From RUG14186 sp964644555 (GTDB taxonomy: Bacteria; Bacillota; Clostridia; Eubacteriales; Anaerofustaceae), in NCBI GenBank assembly GCA_964644555.1, contig CAZXWI010000096.1, positions 1 to 6,000 of the forward strand: a stretch of DNA of 6,000 bases, in the 5' to 3' direction. Shown in pieces: positions 1 through 5,906 of this stretch. The notes beneath the pieces are model-generated. The model was not told the DNA's origin and ran no database searches. It saw only the letters and a list, made by a program, of their open reading frames with translations. The stretch's first letter is position 1; each line of letters opens with the position of its first letter. The translations under genes and the position numbers were made by a program.

Positions 1-55
1 TGTTGAAATACAGCTCATAGCCGATCGGTTCGCCCGTGTAGCCCGTGGCGGAGGG
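1..55 (-). other. GC-rich edge segment with a GcvT-like motif in a different frame; possible junction
   Basis: The first 60 bases are 55% G+C, clearly richer than the AT-rich DNA that follows. Read on the minus strand from 52 down to 2, a frame different from the metallophosphoesterase gives SATGYTGEPIGYELYFN. This resembles the conserved R/S-T-GYTGE-x-GYE-x-Y motif of the glycine cleavage T protein (aminomethyltransferase, GcvT). That frame has a stop (TAA) at 58-56, so it is open only from about base 55 to the edge. The change in composition, the loss of metallophosphoesterase similarity and the appearance of this motif all fall within a few bases of each other. An assembly chimera, a recombination joint, or simple chance are all possible. 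With 17 residues the GcvT match is suggestive only. Confidence 0.35.
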
Positions 56-429
56 TTAAACAATCTGGCATTGTTTGTGGTTATATGTAAATTCGCATTG
101 ATTATCGGGAATTTTGCACATTTTTCTATGAAAAGTAAATGCGCCACACCGTAATCGGTTTCGTGATTGCCTATGGTTACTACATCGGGAGAGAGCATAT
201 TCATAATTTCTATTGTGGATACACCTTGAAACTCCGAATCGATTACAGAGCCTCGGAACATATCTCCCGCAATGCAGTAAATAACATTTTCTTCCTCTTC
301 TCTGACTTTATTGACATAGCCGGATAACAAGGCAACACCGCCGACAAGCTCATCATCTATTTTTTCGTCCAAAAAATCTCCATGCATATCATTGGAATGT
401 AAGAGTACCAATTTCTTGTAGCGTTGCAT
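1..429 (-). CDS. 5'-nucleotidase/UshA-type metallophosphoesterase, N-terminal part, cut by the left edge
   Basis: This is the start of a calcineurin-like metallophosphoesterase of the bifunctional 5'-nucleotidase/2',3'-cyclic phosphodiesterase family, which hydrolyses nucleotide phosphate esters with two metal ions. The 143 visible codons hold the family's metal-binding blocks in order: HSNDMHG (residues 11-17), GDMFRGS (55-61) and GNHE (87-90), followed by the usual IINANL stretch (109-114) and LFNP (123-126). The ATG at 429 is chosen because AGGAG lies 10 nt upstream; the ATG at 434 is in another frame that soon stops. There is no signal peptide, so a cytoplasmic location is likely, unlike exported UshA. 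Family members usually continue after LFNP with a tyrosine and a beta strand. Here the frame stays open, but residues 127-143 are Arg/Pro-rich and unlike the family, which suggests the true sequence is interrupted near base 52. The family call is firm; the last ~17 residues are doubtful. Confidence 0.85.
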   Translation of the reverse strand, partial: MQRYKKLVLLHSNDMHGDFLDEKIDDELVGGVALLSGYVNKVREEEENVIYCIAGDMFRGSVIDSEFQGVSTIEIMNMLSPDVVTIGNHETDYGVAHLLFIEKCAKFPIINANLHITTNNARLFNPPPRATRANRSAMSCIST

Positions 430-508
430 AGCATTTATTCTCCTTTTACACAAGTCTTATATCCGAGTCGATTATCAAAAAAACGCTCGGCTCAAAATTA
501 ACTTATCC

Positions 509-537
509 TTGACTAAGAATATGAAATATTATATACT
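509..537 (+). promoter_or_regulatory. Sigma-A type promoter for the solute-binding protein/regulator operon
   Basis: TTGACT at 509-514 and TATACT at 532-537 are separated by exactly 17 bases. Each box differs from the consensus by one base. Transcription would start near 544 on the plus strand, giving a leader of about 280 nt before the start codon at 823. No closer match to a promoter was seen between 544 and 822. Confidence 0.65.
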
Positions 538-589
538 TGCCATAAATAAATCGAAATTTTAATGTGATATATCAACACATTTTTAAAAC

Positions 590-639
590 TTTTGCAAACG
601 GCATTTTGCAAAGGTATTTCTTGCGTTTTGCAATCGGCA
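590..639 (+). repeat. Three TTTTGCAA repeats in the operon leader, candidate operator or RNA hairpin
   Basis: TTTTGCAA occurs at 590, 604 and 626. The first and third copies are part of a longer 14-base repeat, TTTTGCAAaCGGCA (590-603) and TTTTGCAAtCGGCA (626-639), identical at 13 of 14 positions and 36 bases apart. The octamer TTTGCAAA at 591-598 and 605-612 is itself palindromic, so the two copies can also pair as an 8-bp RNA hairpin with a 6-nt loop. CTTGC (620-624) and GCAAG (637-641) could form a second small stem around the third copy. The block lies about 46-95 nt after the predicted transcription start. It could be a binding site for the operon's own LuxR-type product or an RNA element; the sequence does not decide between these. 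Confidence 0.4.
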
Positions 640-822
640 AGGGCATTGTTGTGATGCAACTTAATATTTCATCAAACATTATACAAATTATTTTTGATTT
701 GTCCCCCCCAAAAAGGCACAAATTGAGGGGAAGAATATTGTAAAAGTTGATTTTAATATTTCGAAAACCATGTTTAAACCACGAATACGACAATCACAAC
801 AAATGCCGTAAAGGAGGACTTA

Positions 823-2154
823 ATGAAAAGGAAAATCGCTATACTACTGATAGTAATTACTATCATCGCTGGCATATCGGGCTGCCAAAGCAAATCGGAG
901 CTTGACCCCAAAAATCCCGTTACACTCACAATGTGGCATGTATACGGTGAACAGGCGGATTCGCCTATGAACCGACTGATAGAAGAATTTAACAGCACGG
1001 TAGGTAAAGAAAAAGGCATCATAATCAATGTGTCACTCATGTCGTCCACCGCTCAAATAGGGGAAAAACTTCTCACTGCACAAAAGGATCAAGCAGGCTC
1101 TCTGCAAATGCCCGACTTATTCTTTTGCCATAACAACAATGCCGAAGAATTAGGTTCTGACAATCTTTTGGACTGGAGCGAAGTATTCACTCAAAAGGAA
1201 CTCGAAGAATACGTTCCCGAATTTTTGGAGGACGGAATGACATCTTCGGGAAGGCTTTCGGTGTTCCCCGTTTCGAAGTCAACTCATTTGCTTTTTATTG
1301 CAGGAACGCAATTTGAGCGATTCAGCAAAGCATGTGGTGTTACATACGAAAACTTATCGACTTGGGAGGGTTTTCTTAGCGCTGCCGAAAAATACTATGA
1401 ATATTCGGGAGGGAAACCTTTCTGCGCACTCGACTATCCGATTCGTGCCATAGAACTTAATGCAATGGAACTTGGCGAAAGCGATTTTTATACCGAGAAC
1501 GGTTGGTATGATGTTACAAACGAAACATTTAAAGATTCTTACAAGATGTTTGCCGAAGCTATCGCAAAAGGACATATCATGGTTTCGGATTTGTATTCCA
1601 ACACGCAGGTAATGACGGGAGAAGTCATGGCAGGGATTGGCTCATCGGCTTCAATTTTGTATTATAACGATACGGTAACATACCCCGACAACACATCGGA
1701 ACCGATGAATTTGCAAATTTTGCCGCCGCCTAAGGCAGAGGGAACGAATCTGCTCATTACCCAGGCAGGTGTAGGCCTTTGCGCATACAAAACCACCTCA
1801 CAAAAAGCAGAAGCTGCAGCCGTATTCGCTCGCTGGTTAACCGAAGCCGACAGAAACCTCGAATTCTGCGTTAATACAGGATATATGCCTGTAAACAAAG
1901 CATCGTTTGACAAAATCACAACATACGAATTTAATACAGAGTCTTATAAAAAACTTTATTCTGCAATAAACGAAGTAAATGAGCAAGCCTCAGCCGTAAG
2001 AGAACCATCATACGCAGGATATTACTCCAAAATATATACTCTTTACGACATTATCAGAGATGAGCAAAAAAGTATGCCCGAACGCTATAACAACGGCGAA
2101 AGTATAGAAATTCTTATCGAAGAACTCTGGCAGAAATTTATTGAAATCGAATAA
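823..2154 (+). CDS. Extracellular solute-binding lipoprotein (family 1, sugar-type ABC binding protein)
   Basis: This 443-residue protein is an ABC-type extracellular solute-binding protein of the UgpB/maltose-binding class, which captures sugars or related solutes outside the membrane. The N-terminus has a lysine-rich start, a hydrophobic core (residues 5-17) and a lipobox ISGC (18-21), so Cys21 should carry the lipid anchor. The mature part opens with the typical VTLTMWH strand (33-39) and has the usual late block: GVGLCAYKTTSQKAEAAA, FARWL, then NTGYMPVNKASF. Length is normal for the family. The start follows AAAGGAGG by 5 bases. No permease or ATPase gene is adjacent. Instead, 11 bases downstream begins a membrane-bound LuxR-type regulator, so this may be a sensing partner rather than, or as well as, a transport protein. 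A transporter encoded elsewhere remains possible. The ligand cannot be read from the sequence. Confidence 0.9.
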   Translation: MKRKIAILLIVITIIAGISGCQSKSELDPKNPVTLTMWHVYGEQADSPMNRLIEEFNSTVGKEKGIIINVSLMSSTAQIGEKLLTAQKDQAGSLQMPDLFFCHNNNAEELGSDNLLDWSEVFTQKELEEYVPEFLEDGMTSSGRLSVFPVSKSTHLLFIAGTQFERFSKACGVTYENLSTWEGFLSAAEKYYEYSGGKPFCALDYPIRAIELNAMELGESDFYTENGWYDVTNETFKDSYKMFAEAIAKGHIMVSDLYSNTQVMTGEVMAGIGSSASILYYNDTVTYPDNTSEPMNLQILPPPKAEGTNLLITQAGVGLCAYKTTSQKAEAAAVFARWLTEADRNLEFCVNTGYMPVNKASFDKITTYEFNTESYKKLYSAINEVNEQASAVREPSYAGYYSKIYTLYDIIRDEQKSMPERYNNGESIEILIEELWQKFIEIE

Positions 2155-2165
2155 GGCGGATTAAA

Positions 2166-3821
2166 ATGCTTACCCATGCAAATAAAAAGACCAGCTTAAA
2201 ACGCAAGCTTTTCGGCTATATGTTCATTCTGGCAATGGTTCTTTTAATCCTGCTCATGATAGGTATGTTTTTGATTGGCAGCTTTACGGGAACAAAACAC
2301 AGAATATACAAAACACTCACATTCCAATCGGAAATATTCGAAAAGCAAATCGATACTTATTACGACTCCCTTGCCGTAATGAGTATGCTGCTTTCTGATA
2401 ATATCACCGACATATTGGAAAGCTACCTTATTGAAAATAACATCAAATTCGATGAACTCAACAACTCCGAAGAGCATATCAGCTCACTGCAAGAAGAACT
2501 GATAGAAGAATTAAAATACAAACTTTGGGAAGCAGATTGTACAGGTGTTTTTATAATGCTGGAAGCACAAGTAAACTCAAATGTACCAAACGCACAGACA
2601 TCCAAAACGGGCATTTATTTGCAGCGCAACAGCCTCGAAACTGCCGATAAAGGAGTATTGTTATATAGAGGGCTTGCGCAAATAGGCAAGGAACATGGCT
2701 GTATGCCGCACAGAAAATGGAGATTGGAATTTGATTCGAATTATTTCCCGAATTACGAAGAACTTAAGAGCCTAAACATAAAAGCGGCAAATGAAAGCTA
2801 CCGCATAAGTGATGTGGTACTTCTTCCGGGAACAGACCAACATGTTATGTTGATGTGTGTACCTTTATACGGCAAAAACGAAACATTTTACGGAATATGC
2901 GGATTCGAAATAAACGAGTACTACTTTAAACAAATTTTTGCTCAGCCTTCGGAACTGAGCCATGTTTTGTTCTGCTTATCAAATGATGATGAAAATGTAA
3001 GCATTTCACAAAATGCACTCAGCACAGGGGTTCTGAACGAATACTATTTAGAACCTACAGGCGATTTTAAAACATCATCATTCGGAAGCGGACTTACCCA
3101 CTTTAAAAGCGAAACCGAGGAATATATAGGCATAACGAAAAAGCTAAAGCTATGCCCTGCCGAAAATGAATCGGTAATAAGCATTATTATTCCGAAGCAG
3201 GACTACAACCAAATGAAGTTAAAGGACACTTTGAGGATAGTTGGGCTTCTTGTGGTATTTTCCGTATCGGCAATAAGCTTGGCGATGTTCTTTACTAAGA
3301 AGTATCTAAACCCGATAAAACAAAGTCTGGATCAGATACGCAGCAAAGAATACAATCAAGATAATGCCTATGCTCGTGAGATATGCGATTTGTTCGAATT
3401 TTTATCAGAGCAGGACAAGATAAACGAAGAAACGCTTGCCAAAGCAATGCAGGAAAAAGACGATGCACTCTCTGCCGTAACACAAATGCAAAACAGATTC
3501 GACGAAGCCGAAGTTAACTTAAAGCGCCTTGCGTATTCAAGAAAAGACGAAATCGACCCCGATGATTATGAAAACTTCAAAAACGGGTTGAAGTCGTTAA
3601 CGGATAAAGAAAACGAAGTGCTTAATCTTTACATAAGCGGCAAGAGCGTTAAGGATATAATAGAGATATTGGGACTTCAAGAATCCACGGTTAGATTCCA
3701 TAACAAAAATATTTATTCAAAGCTCGGTGTACACTCTCTTAAGCAGCTACTAAGATACACTGCGGTATTCAAGCAAGAGGGCGGAATAATAAACAAAACA
3801 TCCAATAAAAATCAAGAATAA
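2166..3821 (+). CDS. Membrane-anchored LuxR-type transcriptional regulator with Cache-like extracellular domain
   Basis: The 551-residue product appears to be a one-component transmembrane transcription factor. A basic N-terminus is followed by a membrane segment (about 17-39), an extracytoplasmic region (40-355), a second membrane segment (356-376), a short HAMP-like stretch with an Asn-Pro (382-383), a likely coiled coil (about 412-455), and a LuxR/GerE helix-turn-helix (about 476-535). The helix-turn-helix shows LTDKENEVLNLYISGKS, then STVRFHNKNIYSKLGV, close to the family consensus. The stretch GICGFEINEYYFKQIF (243-258) resembles the end of a Cache sensor unit. There is no receiver or kinase domain, so the signal must pass directly through the membrane to the DNA-binding end, probably by changing dimer geometry. 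The ribosome site AAGGCGG overlaps the stop codon of the solute-binding protein gene, so the two are co-transcribed and probably coupled. The domain calls for LuxR and the membrane segments are firm; the Cache call is an inference. Confidence 0.88.
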   Translation: MLTHANKKTSLKRKLFGYMFILAMVLLILLMIGMFLIGSFTGTKHRIYKTLTFQSEIFEKQIDTYYDSLAVMSMLLSDNITDILESYLIENNIKFDELNNSEEHISSLQEELIEELKYKLWEADCTGVFIMLEAQVNSNVPNAQTSKTGIYLQRNSLETADKGVLLYRGLAQIGKEHGCMPHRKWRLEFDSNYFPNYEELKSLNIKAANESYRISDVVLLPGTDQHVMLMCVPLYGKNETFYGICGFEINEYYFKQIFAQPSELSHVLFCLSNDDENVSISQNALSTGVLNEYYLEPTGDFKTSSFGSGLTHFKSETEEYIGITKKLKLCPAENESVISIIIPKQDYNQMKLKDTLRIVGLLVVFSVSAISLAMFFTKKYLNPIKQSLDQIRSKEYNQDNAYAREICDLFEFLSEQDKINEETLAKAMQEKDDALSAVTQMQNRFDEAEVNLKRLAYSRKDEIDPDDYENFKNGLKSLTDKENEVLNLYISGKSVKDIIEILGLQESTVRFHNKNIYSKLGVHSLKQLLRYTAVFKQEGGIINKTSNKNQE

Positions 3822-3831
3822 ATAATATTAT

Positions 3832-3875
3832 AGGCACTTATGTACTAATAAGCTAAATAAAGTGCCTTTTTATTT
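3832..3875 (+). terminator. Intrinsic terminator of the solute-binding protein/regulator operon
   Basis: AGGCACTT (3832-3839) pairs with AAGTGCCT (3860-3867) around a 20-nt loop, followed by TTTTT-A-TTT. It begins 10 bases after the regulator's stop codon. The loop is long for a terminator, but the perfect 8-bp stem and the T-run fit well. Confidence 0.65.
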
Positions 3876-3884
3876 GAACATAAC

Positions 3885-3917
3885 AAACGGCACTTTGATA
3901 AAAAAGTGCCGTTTATT
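3885..3917. terminator. Second hairpin, probable bidirectional terminator between convergent genes
   Basis: AAACGGCACTTT (3885-3896) pairs perfectly with AAAGTGCCGTTT (3903-3914) around the 6-nt loop GATAAA. The A/T-rich outer base pairs give a short U-run on either strand, so the hairpin could end both the plus operon and the minus operon, whose last stop codon is 13 bases away. It shares the core GGCACTT/AAGTGCC with the preceding hairpin. Confidence 0.65.
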
Positions 3918-3927
3918 ACGAAAATAT

Positions 3928-4299
3928 TTACTTTATAAAGTAGTCGAGTGCCTTTTTTATATCATCGATGGCGCTCTCGTCATGGTTGGAAACTGCTTCC
4001 ACTATGCAATGCTCGGTATGCTCTTTTAAAATGAGCTTTCCTAAATTTGTGATGGCATTTCTTACAGCAGTCAGCTGCATAAGCACTTCCATGCAGTCCT
4101 TATCGTCCTCCACCATGCGTTTTACCGACTCCAAATGCCCTATGGCTTTGGATAATCTGTTTAAGACCACTTTCTTGTGTTCAGCCGAATGGATATGAGT
4201 ATGCTTAGGGGGCTTTTCTTCGTCAAGGTAAGTCAAGCCGTGTTCGTGATGATGTTCAAAATATTTTGCGTATTCTTCGGGATAATCGTTAGAGTTCAT
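3928..4299 (-). CDS. csoR: CsoR/FrmR-family metal-sensing transcriptional repressor with His-rich N-terminus
   Basis: The 123-residue product belongs to the all-helical CsoR/RcnR/FrmR (DUF156) repressor family, whose members bind operator DNA until a metal or reactive small molecule is sensed. Helix 1 runs from about residue 40 (HKKVVLNRLSKAIGHLESVKRMV). The sensing residues Cys69, His94 and Cys98 have the same spacing as the copper ligands of CsoR (C-x24-H-x3-C), which favours copper(I) over the nickel or formaldehyde subtypes. An unusual feature is the ~40-residue N-terminal extension rich in histidine (His16-18, 20, 33, 35, 37, 41), which may bind additional metal. The ATG at 4299 is preferred to the upstream one at 4338 because AAGGAAGGTG stands just before it and the longer form would lie deep inside the channel gene. 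It overlaps the mscS stop by 11 nt, suggesting translational coupling. No copper exporter or chaperone gene is visible nearby. Confidence 0.88.
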   Translation of the reverse strand: MNSNDYPEEYAKYFEHHHEHGLTYLDEEKPPKHTHIHSAEHKKVVLNRLSKAIGHLESVKRMVEDDKDCMEVLMQLTAVRNAITNLGKLILKEHTEHCIVEAVSNHDESAIDDIKKALDYFIK

Positions 4300-5134
4300 T
4301 TGTTTCACCTTCCTTTTGAGGGTTCTTAGTAATAACATTTATGTAGTTATAGGGTATATCTATTTTATCTTCATCAAAACATTGCTTGATATTTTCCATT
4401 AGCGAATAGTATACACTCCAATAATCGGCGGTTTTGCACCACACCCTTACAATGTATTTCATGCTGCTGTTCTCAAAAGAGCTAAGTGCAATCAAAATCG
4501 GTTCATTGGTAAGAATGTTATCGGTTTTATCTATAGCTTTTCTCAGGCTCAATTTAACATTTTCCATGGGGCAATCATATGATGCCCCCACATTCACCTC
4601 AACCCTGCGCTTGGATTTGCCTGTGTAATTTATTATGTCGGCTTTAACAACAACGCTGTTCGGGATTTTGATGCTCTTGTTATCTCCGGTGATGAGTGTA
4701 GTATAAATCAGATCTATTTTATCAACCGTGCCGCTTTTGCCGTCCAGCTCGATGAAGTCCTGTTCGTTAAAGGGCTTAGTCAAAAGGATATTAAGCCCAC
4801 CTATAAGCCCCGTTAAGAAATCTTGAGCTGCCAAAGAAAGGGACAAACCCAAAACGCTGAATACGGCGATAACCGAAGTCAGCGGTATTCCCAAACATTC
4901 TGCGGCTATCATAAAGCCCATGGCATATATGAGTATTTTAATTATGCTGGAAACCAAATTTTTGACGGTTTTGGTGGTTTGAGCCTTACTAAGTGCTTTT
5001 TTTACTATATTTGATATTATTTTCGATATAAAAACACTTATCAAAACAACAAATGTCGCCACTAAAATATCGCCCAAAGTGAGCTTGCCTATGGCAAAAG
5101 AGAATATATCGTTTAATCCGTCGAACTTATCCAT
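4289..5134 (-). CDS. mscS: Small-conductance mechanosensitive channel (MscS family)
   Basis: This protein of 281 residues is close in length to E. coli MscS (286) and has the same plan. It should form a heptameric membrane channel that opens under membrane tension and releases solutes during hypo-osmotic shock. Predicted membrane helices lie at about 20-40, 60-82 and 84-120. The third, pore-lining helix has the family's small-residue pattern (SVIAVFSVLGLSLSLAAQDF, then LTGLIGGLNILLTKPF). The soluble beta domain follows, with the conserved pattern of GTVDKIDLIYTTL, then IPNSVV, and the family's C-terminal IDIPYNYINV. An ATG start at 5134 is preferred to the GTG at 5143, because the GTG overlaps the ribosome site AAGAGGTG. 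The gene overlaps the upstream DUF5131 gene by 8 nt and the downstream csoR by 11 nt, so all three are probably one transcript. Confidence 0.93.
   Translation of the reverse strand: MDKFDGLNDIFSFAIGKLTLGDILVATFVVLISVFISKIISNIVKKALSKAQTTKTVKNLVSSIIKILIYAMGFMIAAECLGIPLTSVIAVFSVLGLSLSLAAQDFLTGLIGGLNILLTKPFNEQDFIELDGKSGTVDKIDLIYTTLITGDNKSIKIPNSVVVKADIINYTGKSKRRVEVNVGASYDCPMENVKLSLRKAIDKTDNILTNEPILIALSSFENSSMKYIVRVWCKTADYWSVYYSLMENIKQCFDEDKIDIPYNYINVITKNPQKEGETNEL
4306..4315 (-). promoter_or_regulatory. Ribosome binding site deciding the csoR start
   Basis: AAGGAAGGTG on the minus strand lies 6 bases before the ATG at 4299, inside the end of the mscS coding sequence. The alternative upstream start at 4338 has no comparable site. 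Confidence 0.65.
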
Positions 5135-5867
5135 TGAATTCACCTCTTGTAAAATCGTATTTATAATCTATACCTGCTTTTTTAGCCTGAATATACTGAT
5201 GTGCTTTTTTTATTTTATAGGTTCTGCCGTCCTTTTCAAACAAAGAACCTGTTTGCATAAAATGAAATGGGATCTCTTTATCCATGCACTGATTTCTCAC
5301 ATCCAAAATCCATTCGTAGCGGCAAAGGCGTGCATTGTTTCCACCCTCGCCCGAAACGCTTACCTGCTCTATGGAGGAATTTAGATATTTTGAGATATCC
5401 ACATATTCCAAAAGGGGTGAAAGCGTTATCATTTTATGCTTGATGGGTAATTCGTTAAAAACAGGCAAACGTAAATCTGCTTGATGCTGATTTTCAACAC
5501 TTGCACATATAATAACATTGTCATAGCCATCTTGCCAATCGTCCGGCAGACATTCTTTAATGCGAATCACTCGCTTGGTGAGAATGAGAAAATAAAGTTC
5601 GGAGCGAGCCTTTATCATCTCCCAGCAGCGAGGCCTCAGTTTATCTGCTTTATCTATAAAAAAGTCCGATGTGAAACAGGTGGCAACCACGGGGGAAGTA
5701 AGCTTATATTGTTTATCTTTATTGAGCCTTATGGGCAAATCGTATGATGAAGTTTTGTATACATTGCCGAAATCGCACCCATAGAGGTTGTCGGTATTAA
5801 AAACATAGCAGTTACTGCACCCGGGCGAATATTTCACGCACCCATGCCAAGGATTCCAATTATCCAT
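5127..5867 (-). CDS. DUF5131 (phage Gp37/Gp68-like) protein, function unknown
   Basis: This 246-residue protein matches the DUF5131/Gp37_Gp68 family, first named from phages but also found on chromosomes. Near the N-terminus it has the signature NPWHGCVKYSPGCSNCY, placing Cys10, Cys17 and Cys20 in a C-x6-C-x2-C cluster. Later come TSDFF (66-70), LILTKR (94-99), ASVENQ (122-127), SPLLEYVDIS (150-159), SGEGGNNARLCRYEWILDVRNQC in two parts (172-194) and FHFMQTG (201-207), in the family's usual order. The reaction is not established to my knowledge. The cysteine cluster suggests metal or iron-sulphur binding, and the fold has been thought of as TIM-barrel or radical-SAM-like, but that is inference. 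The ATG at 5867 is chosen over a TTG at 5897 because AAAAGGAA precedes it and the family signature begins there. It is first in the operon with mscS and csoR. No phage genes surround it. Confidence 0.85.
   Translation of the reverse strand: MDNWNPWHGCVKYSPGCSNCYVFNTDNLYGCDFGNVYKTSSYDLPIRLNKDKQYKLTSPVVATCFTSDFFIDKADKLRPRCWEMIKARSELYFLILTKRVIRIKECLPDDWQDGYDNVIICASVENQHQADLRLPVFNELPIKHKMITLSPLLEYVDISKYLNSSIEQVSVSGEGGNNARLCRYEWILDVRNQCMDKEIPFHFMQTGSLFEKDGRTYKIKKAHQYIQAKKAGIDYKYDFTRGEFNG
5141..5148 (-). promoter_or_regulatory. Ribosome binding site deciding the mscS start
   Basis: AAGAGGTG on the minus strand is 6 bases before the ATG at 5134. The in-frame GTG at 5143 lies within this site and so cannot use it, which rules in favour of the ATG. 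Confidence 0.7.
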
Positions 5868-5877
5868 TAATATATAA

Positions 5878-5885
5878 TTCCTTTT
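5878..5885 (-). promoter_or_regulatory. Ribosome binding site deciding the DUF5131 start
   Basis: AAAAGGAA on the minus strand is 10 bases before the ATG at 5867. The TTG at 5897 has no ribosome site upstream of it, and ten extra residues there would precede the conserved family start. Confidence 0.55.
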
Positions 5886-5906
5886 CCCGTAAGGCAAATT
5901 AATTTA

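Larger units (their letters stand above)
430..822. other. Divergent intergenic region, 393 bases
   Basis: This AT-rich region separates the minus-strand metallophosphoesterase from the plus-strand solute-binding protein operon. It contains one good plus-strand promoter (509-537), a long transcribed leader, three TTTTGCAA repeats (590-639), and a run of seven C (703-709) with GGGG at 727-730, which could form only a weak stem. The perfect ribosome site AAAGGAGG at 810-817 serves the downstream gene. Two short antiparallel open frames (plus 546-743, minus 793-572) lack convincing starts and recognisable products. On the minus strand a TATAAT lies at 533-528, overlapping the plus -10, but I see no good -35 for it. 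Confidence 0.6.

Noticed and set aside
139..327. 62-codon plus-strand open frame opposite the metallophosphoesterase
   Set aside because: It is the complement of a coding region with clear family motifs on the other strand.
463..495. CCGAG...CTCGG inverted repeat upstream of the metallophosphoesterase
   Set aside because: The arms are only 5 bp with a long AT-rich loop and no T-run placed as a terminator would need; it is compatible with chance.
702..731. TCCCC...GGGGA stem in the leader as a terminator or riboswitch
   Set aside because: Five base pairs with a 20-nt loop and no following U-run; it does not match any riboswitch I recognise.
546..743. Open frame on the plus strand in the leader, with a possible TTG start at 621 giving a 40-residue peptide
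   Set aside because: Only a weak AAAGG precedes the TTG, there is no recognisable product, and the same bases are also open on the opposite strand, as expected by chance in AT-rich DNA.
572..793. 73-codon minus-strand open frame in the divergent intergenic region
   Set aside because: It starts with TTG without a ribosome site and the translation resembles no family I know.
4300..4338. Longer csoR start at 4338
   Set aside because: It adds 13 residues read from within mscS, lacks a ribosome site, and the site AAGGAAGGTG clearly serves the ATG at 4299.
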